10,112 nucleotides of DNA from Acanthaster planci (GCF_001949145.1 NW_019092014.1:1-10112); one strand, 5' to 3'; shown: positions 1-8,855, numbered from the stretch's first letter. Notes: generated from the letters alone by a model not told the origin. Translations and numbers: made by a program.

Positions 1-2589
1 AACGGACCAAGTTTGGCAGTATGTGTGACAGCAACAAAGGTCATGTCAGTGACGGTTTTCGTGGGAGTCAAAAATAACAAAATTCATTTCCTACATGTGT
101 CCACGTCGCAGATCGCATAATAGAATGTATAGTGGGCCAAAGTTCCGTCGCCGCGAATCGAATTCAACGAATTGTGATTTCGTCCAAATAAAAACTCACC
201 TCAACAGTAGAACTGAATTTTGGCTGAGTCAAAGTACAAATGTAGTATGCCGGGATTGTAGCTTGTAACGTTAATTGGAGAACGTGTTGACATTTTGTGG
301 TAAGTCTAAGCACTGCACAGGGATGGTTTCTCACAACCGGAAAAACCCAGCGTCTATTTTTAGAGCACATACATGTGACAGTAGACTTGTTCCCGGTCGT
401 TCCACTGTCGGTCCAACTAGTGAGTCCAGTTTTCAAGTTTTCTTTGAGGAAGTGAGTTATTCTTCGCACCACACACGAAATAGAAACACGCATTCCTAAA
501 CTGACGGCAAAATAATGGTAACTTCACCGATGCTGTCAAGACAGTAGTTTTCTAACGCGTGACGGGGGGGGGAGGCTCCCCGTTCATTCATTTTGTGCAG
601 TGTAGGCCTAGAACCAACCAAGGTTGCAATGAGCATACCTCGCACTTCTATCTGGATTATTGCATGAGTCATTTGTATAATATTCTTTGGGATATCCTCA
701 AAACTGAGAAAATGGAGGTTTAATTTTTTTAAATTACAAACACGCAGAGACGCGCCAACGATAGACGACGACGTAGCTCTAGAAGCCGTTTCAAACACGG
801 CCAAAACGCCCGTGTCTGTGATAAGTGGATTTGAGCCACCACCTGGCTGCTTTTGTGATCTTCTTGGCTGAAGCTATTTATTTGATATGCTATCGATTAC
901 CACCCCTACGATGTTTCATGTATCGGGACTGTTCATAAACCTGTAAGCTCTACATACAGCTTTGAAACAGATGTTCATTTCAATTTCAGGAAGTCAATTT
1001 TTACCTGGATTCGGCACTGATTTTAAACGAGCTAGGAATATCTTCACCGTATTAGCACTAAAATTCCCCATGATAGTTTTCCTTTTGCGGCAAGTCTCAT
1101 AAATTGTTATTCGGCCCGTTGGCGTTCACTTAACACCTACTCTTACTCATACCCGGAAATGGCTCGATTTTTTCAGCTTAAAACTTCAAAGATATAAGGT
1201 CCATGGTTCAAGGCCCATTAAAAAAAATGCATCGCCTGCCTGACGCGTGGGAACGATATTGTCCCCTGCGTCGGAATCGATCTCGAATCCAGCGTATATA
1301 ATCCAGTCATTACGGCATATACTTGCATGCAGAGGGTGTAAACAAACATAGGGTCAAGTGTGTTGTGTGGAACACCGAGTTCCTGCCAACTTATCCTGAG
1401 GTCTGTAAACTACTATCTACTAAATCAACCCTACTTCACTCAGTGTACATAAGACATCTGAAAGCAAACTGGGCAAATGTTTCGCTTGCTGTCTAACATG
1501 CAAAAAATCTCCAAAGGCCGATAAACAATGAGTTGTTTAAGCATGATTTAATCATAATGCTAAACACCAATAAACAATTAACAAAGTGAAATTAATTCAA
1601 AATCGATACAATCAGATCTCTGGACGAACGTGCCTTCAATCTGAACTTAACCAGAGAAGGGTCCAATGATGAAAGAAAGCGATCACAAAATATAATTCAA
1701 AGATAATTACCCCTCCACCAAAATAATAATCTACACCAAAGTCTCTCATCACTAGCATTCTCTTTCAACCGTCTCACAAAATTACTTTGAATATTCACAT
1801 TGCATGAAAGATTAAGCTAAAAATCATTTATTTAATCAATAATCATCTGATTGAAAATGGGCACTTACATTACTAATCAACTGTTGCATTCAACAGAAAT
1901 GTTCACCCCCCAGTCGAATCCAACGTTTAAGTTTTATTCCATTGAAAACTTCATGAATATAACACACACTGTACAACAAAAGTCATAAAAAGACAACACA
2001 GCAGTTCATATGCCGCAACTTACTTTCTAATTATTACGCTAAGAACACCTATAAAGGGGAGAGAAATCATGAACCATGCCAATTAAAGTTGAATATCTGA
2101 TTATTCGAAAATATTTACATTGAAGAGAGAACTGACATTTGATCGCGCAGATTTACTTCTTCTGAGAGAAAAAAACGTCATTATGTCTTCATTCTGTGCC
2201 GTTATGGAGGAGTCCATGGAGATCACGGACACAAAGTAATGTGTAGTCATTTTTTGGGGTCATGTTTGCATGAATGCCAAACAAAAGCTTCAGCTACAGA
2301 GCAGGGACAAATAATTCTGAAAGAACTTTCTATTATTTTCCCAACCAGTACACAGTCCGTCCCTTAATATGCCAACTCCATACTGGTATTCAACAGATGT
2401 TGCATGCCACTGGAGCACACCTATCATTATGTTTACTTCTACACGAGTGAATTCAGTCCTGGTTTATACTGCCAACAAATCAAAGACATGAGAAATAGGT
2501 TTTTTTGATATAGGCCTGCATGGTGCCTACTTCCTTCACACTTTGGCATTTGAATCATTCGTTGTCTCTCTCTCTGGTGATCAAAATCT
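1..2589. other. AT-rich non-coding stretch, no gene recognised
   Basis: No reading frame here shows a recognisable domain. The longer open frames (minus 164-493 and 496-804, plus 275-499) have no family motif and low-complexity, unconvincing composition. Visible local features are a run of nine G at 564-572 that runs into a GGGGAG/CTCCCC inverted repeat (569-581), a CpG-dense patch at 741-812, a TATATAA string at 1295-1301 with no gene recognised after it, and a short TC repeat near 2566-2576. The stretch could be intergenic DNA or a long intron of an unrecognised gene; the sequence does not decide. Confidence 0.6.
741..812. other. CpG-dense patch in AT-rich DNA
   Basis: Eleven CpG dinucleotides fall in 72 bases, including a GACGACGACG string, while the flanking DNA is AT-rich and CpG-poor. 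Such a local patch can mark a promoter, a short exon or an unmethylated element. On the minus strand an open frame crosses it but starts on TTG rather than ATG and matches no family I know, so no gene is called. Confidence 0.4.
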
Positions 2590-3336
2590 ATCAAAAAATT
2601 GCAACATAACCATATCGGACCGCCACGGGTGGCAAAACGTACAAAGAATATTGTGCCAAAGTACGCTAATGAACACAAAATGGGAAAAAAAGAATTCAAA
2701 GAAATCAAAGTAATGTTGACATCAAACCAAGTCCCGAGTTTAACTTAACGAGCATATGAAAAAACCCTTACTTGCAGGGCCTTTGAGTATAAACGTGTAG
2801 TTTTGAAGACTCGTATTGTAAGCTGCAATTGAAATTTGATTTCAGAAGAATCCACTGACTGGGATTAGTAAATTAGTTTAAACAATTTTTCGTTAACGTT
2901 ATTTTGTGTACAAAAGGAAATGTGACATGTCTAGGCGGTGTTATATACATGAAGAGCACAAATTACAATTGATCACAGACATGTTGGCACATGAACCAAA
3001 CAATACATTAACGATACGGAGGAAATACTATACTTATTCATTTAGCTTTAATATACAGGCTCATGTTATCACTTGTAAGATTAGTTTTACCAGGCGTGCA
3101 TCATTGACATGGTAATTTGTTGTATTGTACTTCGAACAACATTTCTCTGATTTGGTCTAAAGCCATTAAGAAAACATCAACAGCAGAAAATTAAGGAAAT
3201 ATCAATAAGAAATATATGTACATGTATAGTGGATTTCTCGGTAGGAACCATATAATTGTGTCTGCGATTTATAATTTGAGAAACACTGCGTGAGTTGTGA
3301 TCTTTGTAATTTTCCTGCCCAATTTAATTGTGTATC
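2590..3336 (-). repeat. Diverged duplicate of the gene 1 upstream intron (copy A)
   Basis: This stretch aligns by eye, in the same orientation and order, with 7007-7697. Shared landmarks include the TTGCAAC block near 2599 (7014), ATGAA(C/T)ACAAAATG near 2670, GAATTCAAAG near 2692, ATTGTAAG near 2815, TTTCAGAAGAATC near 2841, ATTTTGTG and AAAAGGAAAT near 2901-2920, GCATCATT near 3099, AAGCCATTA near 3161 and TTTGTAATTTTCC near 3303-3315. Small gaps separate the blocks, which fits an old segmental duplication. The left end of the similarity falls within a few bases of where the splice acceptor of gene 1 lies in the other copy, but no TRIM-like coding sequence follows. Homology may extend weakly to about 3380. 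Confidence 0.8.
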
Positions 3337-4960
3337 GACAGAGCGTATATTATCCACGTTTTCGGTCATGTCTCTAAACGACGCAAAAACCATTTTGCGG
3401 TTTCTTTTTTATCGCACACGGTTATGGAAAGCCCCCAAATAATATTCATTTGTCCTGTTTGTAGGCGTGTTTCAGCCCCCTCCCTCCTAAAAACCGACAG
3501 CGATACAAATATTTTCCCAGCTTGAATTTTTGACGAAGAGATTTCGCTAGAGGTCACGTGGCACTTAAGAACCACCACTTCGTCAACATCTACTGGAAAT
3601 GATTTGAAAATTTTGCTACTTAAAATAAACCCTGAACGTTCTTTATGGCTGTGACAGACAGTTTACTTCGAAACACCTATTTCCTCTCTCGGGTGATAAA
3701 AAGTAATTGATACTAACATCTATTTAGCGCAACTGGTACAGTGAAACAAAGAAAGCCCATACCCCGTGAATACAAGTGTATGCCAGCAATGGTCCAATGG
3801 GACAAACCAACGAAGAAATTTAATGCTAACTACATGTACTAACAAAATACCGCGTACAATATAAAAGATACAGTATGAAATATGTACATTGTATGGGGAT
3901 TACTCCTCCTTATTTCTGAGAGAATGTTTTACACATCGTAAGAAACAAATTTTATTTCACATTAAAGGTTGATTGATGTTAAGATAGCGAGTTATTCCCA
4001 AAGTCTGCTTCTGAATATCTGACATTGTACATAAAAGTAAGAGTCAAATGTCAATGGGGTTGAATTCCCCGATGTTTTCAATACATTGGAAATATTGGCA
4101 TAGAGCCAGGCAGGAGATTTTATATAACCGAAGAATGGTTTGTCGTGGAGATGGATAATACCTAAGCATGGCTTCTCCCTTGAGATCGGTTTACTAAATG
4201 AGGTATTTTGTTATTCGTTTGTAATTCGAACTAACCTTTTTGCATCCTATTGAAAACCTGATTGTATCTACATTTACCTAATTTATCGTGTATCACAACA
4301 CGTGAGGGCTCTAACTCGTTAGCCTGCTTGTTATAATAAAAATGCCGAAACATAATGTATTTTTAGCTCTTCCTCTCACATACTCAAGATCATGTGATTA
4401 CACCAAGATATCTAGTCACCAATTCTCATGTGACCACCTTTGACAGTGCTGTACAGAAACAAAACTATTTCCTAATAGACCAATATTATTATCACGCACA
4501 ACATCTTTGAACTTCGTATAAATTTGAAGCCTCTACCGAGTAACCAAAAGAAAGATCATCGAAATGCTCTAGAGAACCCCCGCATTATCATATGCATTTT
4601 GATGTCAGACAGAAAGTAACTAAAACTTGCCTAGTGTAATTCTGGTAGGTTAGAAATCGATCGTGTGAAACCCAGAGGAGTCTCAACCATCAAAAGACGA
4701 GGTTATGGCTTATTGAATGAAAAGCTGCACAAAAGAGCCAATCTTCTTCAACAGCAGTACTTCATAATGAGTCTAATTTTGACAACTGGACAGGCATATG
4801 CCTCGAAATGTTCAATTATGTTTTCCTGCTAGGCCAGTTACTGCCTACGCGGATGAGAAACACGGTCCAAAAGCACATGATTGTCGGTATAAAGGTCATT
4901 CGAAATATCATTTAATGCTATCTGGATCATTACATTTGCAATATTATCTCTAAAATAATT
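3337..4960. other. Non-coding spacer, no gene recognised
   Basis: The stretch is AT-rich with stop codons frequent in all frames. The only longer frames are around 3328-3578 on both strands and have no family support. It lies between the orphan intron copy and the 3' end of gene 1. On the minus strand it would hold any long 3' untranslated region of gene 1; an AATAAA lies at 3951-3956 and a closer ATTAAA at 4911-4916. Nothing else is recognised. Confidence 0.5.
4911..4916 (-). promoter_or_regulatory. Candidate polyadenylation signal of gene 1 (ATTAAA)
   Basis: The minus strand reads ATTAAA here, the commonest variant of the animal poly(A) hexamer, about 230 bases past the gene 1 stop codon. 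A canonical AATAAA occurs only much further on, at 3951-3956. The hexamer is short and expected by chance in AT-rich DNA, so this rests on position alone. Confidence 0.25.
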
Positions 4961-5020
4961 GAACAAAGTTTCAGTGCAGGTTTTAAATTTTGATTTTTTG
5001 TTCATCCTACTTATGATTAC
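4961..5020 (-). repeat. 3' flanking segment shared with gene 2 (copy 1)
   Basis: Bases 4961-4985 match 8390-8414 with two differences in 25. Similarity continues loosely to about 5020, where a CATCCTACTT block matches CATCCCACTT near 8438. Both copies lie downstream (minus sense) of a TRIM-like stop codon, so they look like remnants of a shared ancestral 3' untranslated or flanking region carried along in the tandem duplication. Confidence 0.6.
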
Positions 5021-5100
5021 TATATACCTCTGAATTAGTAATCGTTGAAAAGACACAACCGTGAAACCTCTCTATATACTCATCCACATTTCAGATTGGC

Positions 5101-5125
5101 GTGGTCAATTATAAAAGATGACCAC
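5101..5125. repeat. Inverted repeat just past the gene 1 stop codon
   Basis: GTGGTCA (5101-5107) and TGACCAC (5119-5125) are a perfect 7-base inverted repeat with an 11-base loop. The string TCAATTAT also appears twice, at 5105-5112 and 5126-5133. The element starts 24 bases after the stop codon in minus sense, so it would form a small stem in the 3' untranslated region. No equivalent was seen after gene 2. Function is unknown and it may be chance. Confidence 0.45.
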
Positions 5126-5148
5126 TCAATTATCAAACTTGATCGGGA

Positions 5149-6993
5149 TCACACCCGCTGGTAAATCTTGACAGTGTCTATATCCCCAACCACTAGATCT
5201 CCATTTGGAGAAAATGTCAAACCGCCCAGGAAGTGACTTAGCCCGTCGGCCACCTCCTCAACGAAAACGCCATCAGCTGTGTAATGAAGGACTTTACCGA
5301 CTCTAGTCTCCATGGTATCAACAGTTACGTAGATATCACCAGCTTCATCACAGCACACGCCTGAAGGCTGCACAGGATTCCCGTCAAATAAGGTGATGAT
5401 ATTGAATATTTCTTTTCCTGCGTAGGTCGTGCAAATCAATGTATTTTCGTCATAGTTCGTGAAGATAAGCCGTTCTGGAACGCCTACCGCCAAACTCCGA
5501 TCAACCATGTGATGCTCGATGATTGAAATCAAGGACCCATCCAGGTTGTGGAGAGATATCAACTTTCTGCCACAGTCTGCCACAGCAATGAAATTGTCCT
5601 TGTCCACAGCGATACCGCCAAGGTCGCTCTCAGCATAACCTTCCGCATCTTCGTGTGCCGGAGAGAACTGCCGAACGAATTCCAGATTTGAGTCAAACAC
5701 TTTCACGTGTTTTTCATCACACACCAGAAGCATGTCATTGGAGGTCACAGCAATGCTCTGGGGTTTTTCCAATTCATTGTCACCAAAAGTTGTTTCACAG
5801 TTCACAGTGGAAGCAAAAATTATTATTTGTTTCTTTTCTGTATCCAATACAGTAATGTCGCCATTGCTCAGAACAGCAACATCTTCAGCAAATTGAATTT
5901 CTACATCTCCCCATTCTCCTCCACTGAACTCTGCCTTCAATTGCCATTTCTCCACTTGCAATATTTCACAAAGATCCCAATCTCTTACGACATCGTGACT
6001 TTTGACGCTGATGAATGAAAGGTCATGCTGAGCTTGTTCCGGTCGGAGTTCCCCATTGAATTGTAAGTTGTGCATCACCTTGGGTTTGAGATCTAAAAGC
6101 TGGAAGTCGTCGACTTGCTGCATGAGGTCGTCGACTATCGCTACGATTCGTTCCGCTTGATTGATCTGGTCACGCTTGCTTTTCTGATCTTCCTCAAACT
6201 TCTTGTCTCGTTGCTCTGTAATTTGTTTTACCTTTTCTCTTAGTAGGCAGGATTCGTTTTGGATTTTAGCAATTTCTTCTTCCTCTTTGGCGGTAATGTC
6301 TCTACAAGCTCGGTCGGCCATGATTCTCAACCTGCTTCTTGCATGTTGGAATGAATCGTCCGCGACTTTGAATTCCATTCTGATGTGTTCAAACCGTTGC
6401 AGAATTTTATCAACATCTTCACGAAAAGACCGAATTGCATCAGCAACATCCCTGTATTCATGCTCTGCTGTTCGGTGGTCTAATGCAGCGCATTTTCCAC
6501 AAGCCAACGTCTGGCAGGTTTCACAGTAAAAGCACAGTTCCTGGTTCTTGTGTTTGGTACATGTCGGAGCATTATGTTTTTGACGGTCTGCTGGAGCAAT
6601 CTCTGGGCACGTTTGTCCCTCATGTCTGACGATCCTGTGGTTTTTCATGGATTTCGTGCGTTCATGGACTTTTTGACATCTTATGCACATGACGTTTTTG
6701 CAGTCTACACACCGAGCGACGGCTTCTAGACCCTCATCACATCCCTCACAAGTTAGACGATGTCCAGACGCCTCCCCAAGAAGTCGTTCCTGTTTGTTGA
6801 TTTCATCAATGAGGGAACTCAGGATAAAGCAGGTGGGTAGACCTTGTAATCCGGTGTCTGGTACTGCAGTTTCCTGTCTGCAAACTGGGCAAGTGATGTG
6901 ATCTAACTTGGCTTGGTGTCTGCCGATGAGCTTCTCTAGGCAGTTCAGGCAAAAGCTGTGCAGACAATCCAGTATCTTGGGATCGGCGCAAAT
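5149..6993 (-). CDS. TRIM-NHL-like E3 ubiquitin ligase, large 3' coding exon (gene 1)
   Basis: Probable RING-type ubiquitin ligase of the tripartite-motif family with an NHL-like propeller. The exon encodes 614 residues ending in IYQRV and a TGA stop. In exon numbering, RING ligands 3-8 of C3HC4 are C10, H12, C15, C18, C35 and C38 (CLHSFC, then CPVC). B-box 1 has C82, C85, C95, C98, C103, C106 and H110/H119. B-box 2 has C145, H148, C157, C160, C165, C168, H173 and H178. A charged coiled coil spans about 185-310, and six propeller blades span about 355-614. The first RING cysteine pair is absent: in frame the DNA runs back through a CAG acceptor to a TAG with no ATG, so this is an internal or terminal exon, not a complete gene. 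By family knowledge it would act in the cytoplasm as a dimer, with the propeller choosing the ligand. Gene 2 is its tandem paralogue. Being a pseudogene is possible if no 5' exon supplies the missing RING part. Confidence 0.9.
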   Translation of the reverse strand: MCADPKILDCLHSFCLNCLEKLIGRHQAKLDHITCPVCRQETAVPDTGLQGLPTCFILSSLIDEINKQERLLGEASGHRLTCEGCDEGLEAVARCVDCKNVMCIRCQKVHERTKSMKNHRIVRHEGQTCPEIAPADRQKHNAPTCTKHKNQELCFYCETCQTLACGKCAALDHRTAEHEYRDVADAIRSFREDVDKILQRFEHIRMEFKVADDSFQHARSRLRIMADRACRDITAKEEEEIAKIQNESCLLREKVKQITEQRDKKFEEDQKSKRDQINQAERIVAIVDDLMQQVDDFQLLDLKPKVMHNLQFNGELRPEQAQHDLSFISVKSHDVVRDWDLCEILQVEKWQLKAEFSGGEWGDVEIQFAEDVAVLSNGDITVLDTEKKQIIIFASTVNCETTFGDNELEKPQSIAVTSNDMLLVCDEKHVKVFDSNLEFVRQFSPAHEDAEGYAESDLGGIAVDKDNFIAVADCGRKLISLHNLDGSLISIIEHHMVDRSLAVGVPERLIFTNYDENTLICTTYAGKEIFNIITLFDGNPVQPSGVCCDEAGDIYVTVDTMETRVGKVLHYTADGVFVEEVADGLSHFLGGLTFSPNGDLVVGDIDTVKIYQRV

Positions 6994-7020
6994 CTGTTTT
7001 TGAAATATCCAAAAATTGCA
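6994..7020 (-). other. Splice acceptor of the gene 1 large exon
   Basis: In minus sense the DNA reads a TTTTTGGATATTTC stretch and then AAAAACAG, followed by ATT TGC GCC GAT, where RING-like coding begins. The AG is at 6995-6994 and the junction is phase 0. The pyrimidine tract is modest. Support comes from the coding side: family similarity (DPKIL-C-LHSFC) starts a few codons after this AG, and upstream the frame meets TAG without any ATG. Confidence 0.7.
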
Positions 7021-7697
7021 ACACAACTATAATTGGCCGGCACGAATGGCAAATCATGAAAAGAATCTCGTCCTAAAGTATGCTGATGAATACAAAATGT
7101 GACAAACTTAACATGAATTCAAAGTGTTTAACATAATAGGGAAAACGCCAACAACCTTTAAACGTTCTATTTAATAGACTTACGGTATTGTAAGATGCAA
7201 TTTAAATCTGCTTTCAGAAGAATCAGCTGAGGATTGCAAATTAATATGAACATGGGAATGTTATTATTTTGTGCATAAAAGGAAATCTGACGTGTCAAAG
7301 CGGTATTTGTCCATGTAGCCTGGAATATAATTCAAAACTTATCAAACATCTTGGCGTGTGGACCGAGCAATGGATTTTATAGATACAAATATAGTTATTT
7401 ATTTAGCGTGAATATACAAACTCATATCACTAGTGAGACTACTCTACCGCACGTGCATCATTCGTGGTAAATTCGTTATGTTCTACTTAGTATAACCTTG
7501 TCCTTGAAACACATTTCCGTAATTTTGTCTGAAGCCATTAATCAAAACATCAAATAAGAAAATTCAGGAAGTATCAATAGGAATGATGGTGGATTCTCAG
7601 TGGCAATCAGATAATTTAGCCTATAATTTATGATCATTCGTGAAACACCGTGTGAATAGTGATTTTTGTAATTTTCCAACACAAATAATCATGTATC
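7007..7697 (-). repeat. Intron of gene 1, duplicated at 2590-3336 (copy B)
   Basis: This is the partner of copy A, in the same orientation, and lies immediately upstream of the gene 1 acceptor in minus sense. It is about 55 bases shorter than copy A because of several small gaps. Stops occur in all frames, so it is not coding. Weak similarity may continue to about 7770, where TGATGTCTCTTAAAG resembles TCATGTCTCTAAACG near 3366. Confidence 0.8.
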
Positions 7698-8389
7698 AAA
7701 TAATCGAGAGTATTGAACTCATTTCACTTGACTATTACATATCAAATTACCAAAACTTGATGTCTCTTAAAGTTCTTCCTCTCTCGCAGCCATTACAAGG
7801 TGCAATGTGATGGAAGCTAGATAAGGGATTACAAGTTTACTTTCATCCAGTCACTGATTCCACAGGATTCAGACAAAGGAAAGTTACTATAATATCATGA
7901 TAAAGCAAATCAGTCAGTATTATCGTCATAAAGTATCGCAGAGGTTAAAATGCAAATGAAATATCGCTTCTAAGCACTAAACCTGAAATGATTCCTCCGT
8001 GTACTGTAGGTCATCCCGCGAGAAAAGCACTTTAAATGAGACAGAAAATGACGGGAACTGACACAGTGCTGCTCCGTTAACACTCAAACCAGTCGTACAC
8101 AAGTCCAATGGCGTCGGTATTTCATTTGCCAGGGAAGGTGGTAACAGTTGAAAGAGTTCTAAGAAAAATGAGTTAGTTTAAAAGCTTTAAAGTAGTCTCA
8201 TTATGACGTCGGCTGTTTTTTTGTTGTTGGAAGGATTCAGTTACTTTATTTTCCTGTTGTGCCTATGGCTGACATCTAGTTGAGGAAAGAGATCAAAAGC
8301 ACACTAGTTTTTGGAATCAAAGTTCTGCATACAGAATGCAGATGCACACCGCTGCGAACCTGGACCGTTTGGTATGCTACTTCTGAACT
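7698..8389. other. Non-coding DNA between gene 1 intron copy and gene 2 flank
   Basis: No supported reading frame is present. If the candidate exon at 8553-8609 is real this is part of the gene 1 intron; otherwise it is the spacer between the two genes. It contains an AATAAA on the minus strand (8245-8250). Otherwise nothing is recognised. Confidence 0.5.
8245..8250 (-). promoter_or_regulatory. Candidate polyadenylation signal of gene 2 (AATAAA)
   Basis: The minus strand carries a canonical AATAAA about 600 bases past the gene 2 stop codon. I saw no AATAAA or ATTAAA on the minus strand nearer to that stop. If used, the gene 2 transcript would run across the candidate first exon of gene 1. 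The evidence is positional only. Confidence 0.3.
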
Positions 8390-8455
8390 GAACGAGGTTT
8401 CAGTGCAGGTTTTATAGTGTAAAATGTGAACTACACTCATCCCACTTAAACTCAT
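8390..8455 (-). repeat. 3' flanking segment shared with gene 1 (copy 2)
   Basis: Bases 8390-8414 match 4961-4985 with two differences in 25, with looser similarity to about 8455. It lies about 400 bases past the gene 2 stop, against about 130 bases for the copy after gene 1. The extra DNA between it and the stop in this copy includes the candidate exon 8553-8609. Confidence 0.6.
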
Positions 8456-8552
8456 TGTGGTGACGTATCACAGGTAACAGGTAAATTCTGGCTAGTGCCG
8501 TGAATTTGTGCCGGAAGATGAGGGATGGAGATCTGTATGAGGGATGACTTAC

Positions 8553-8609
8553 CCAGCAATGGAAATTTGAAAAAAGAGGGGAGGCAATGTTCATGACGCA
8601 GACGTACAT
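8553..8609 (-). CDS. Candidate first coding exon of gene 1 (speculative)
   Basis: In minus sense an ATG at 8609-8607, preceded in frame by TAA, opens 19 codons (MYVCVMNIASPLFSNFHCW). They end at a strong donor, TGG|GTAAGT, with GTAAGT at 8552-8547. Donor and the 6994 acceptor are both phase 0, so splicing out 6994-8552 (1,559 bases) would give a 633-residue protein. At the junction the sequence becomes HCW|ICADPK, which creates the missing CxIC pair of a RING. Against it, only seven residues would then separate that pair from the next ligand, four fewer than typical TRIM RINGs. The N-terminus also resembles no TRIM leader I know, and the exon lies between the gene 2 stop and the nearest AATAAA. 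It is offered as the best in-window candidate only. Confidence 0.3.
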
Positions 8610-8855
8610 CTCTGATGTGCATTACATTCGTGCAGAACCATTCATCAGAACGGCTTATTTGCAGGTTTTGTGCTTGTCCTCCATTTTGGGGTGCAATTGA
8701 CTACATGCGTTTTGCTGGGAAGTCCAAAAAATTCTTTACAAATCTACCTTTTTTTCCCAATATGAAAAAGGTGGGGGTGATTAAAAAACCCAGCTTTGAT
8801 AAAACAGGGATATATGCGCCTATCCCTCGGGAATTTACACCTTTATGATTCTTAC

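Noticed and set aside
164-804. Minus-strand open frames of 109 and 102 codons, one with a faint Cys-rich look
   Set aside because: Neither matches a family I know; a nearby alternative frame with a zinc-finger-like stretch is broken by several stops. The second frame starts on TTG.
1190-1240. GGTTCAAGGCCC near 1205 as a possible tRNA B-box
   Set aside because: No matching A-box, anticodon arm or acceptor stem could be folded around it.
1295-1301. TATATAA string as a possible promoter
   Set aside because: No gene is recognised downstream on either strand, and the motif is expected by chance in AT-rich DNA.
2182-2238. Short plus-strand frame starting MSSFCAVMEESM with a GTAATG donor-like end
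   Set aside because: Only 18 codons, no acceptor partner and no family similarity; cannot be supported as an exon.
2906-3115. 69-codon plus-strand open frame inside the duplicated intron
   Set aside because: It starts on GTG, and the homologous stretch in the other copy is interrupted by a stop after 15 codons, so the frame is not conserved.
3328-3525. Plus-strand open frame containing FICPVCRRVSAP, resembling the end of a RING
   Set aside because: There is no CxH or other RING ligand before it and no homologous context; two close cysteines and a Pro are easily met by chance.
5655-6901. Several plus-strand open frames within gene 1, and likewise within gene 2 (9126-9891)
   Set aside because: They are antisense shadows of the TRIM-like coding sequence, with no domain support of their own.
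6994-7026. Extending the gene 1 product upstream to a TTG start at 7026
   Set aside because: TTG is not a usual animal start; the extra residues are intron-derived and a splice acceptor sits where family similarity begins.
7034-7057. Minus-strand MICHSC, a CxxC just upstream of the gene 1 exon that might supply the missing RING pair without splicing
   Set aside because: It is in a different frame from the RING exon, the residues between do not resemble a TRIM RING, and the duplicated intron copy near 2630 has no such cysteines, so it looks like intron chance.
7740-7820. Minus-strand PCNGCERG, another CxxC in the gap, and an ATGGCTGCG start-like string overlapping it
   Set aside because: The CxxC frame reaches a stop with no phase 0 donor in between, and the ATG frame stops after eight codons.
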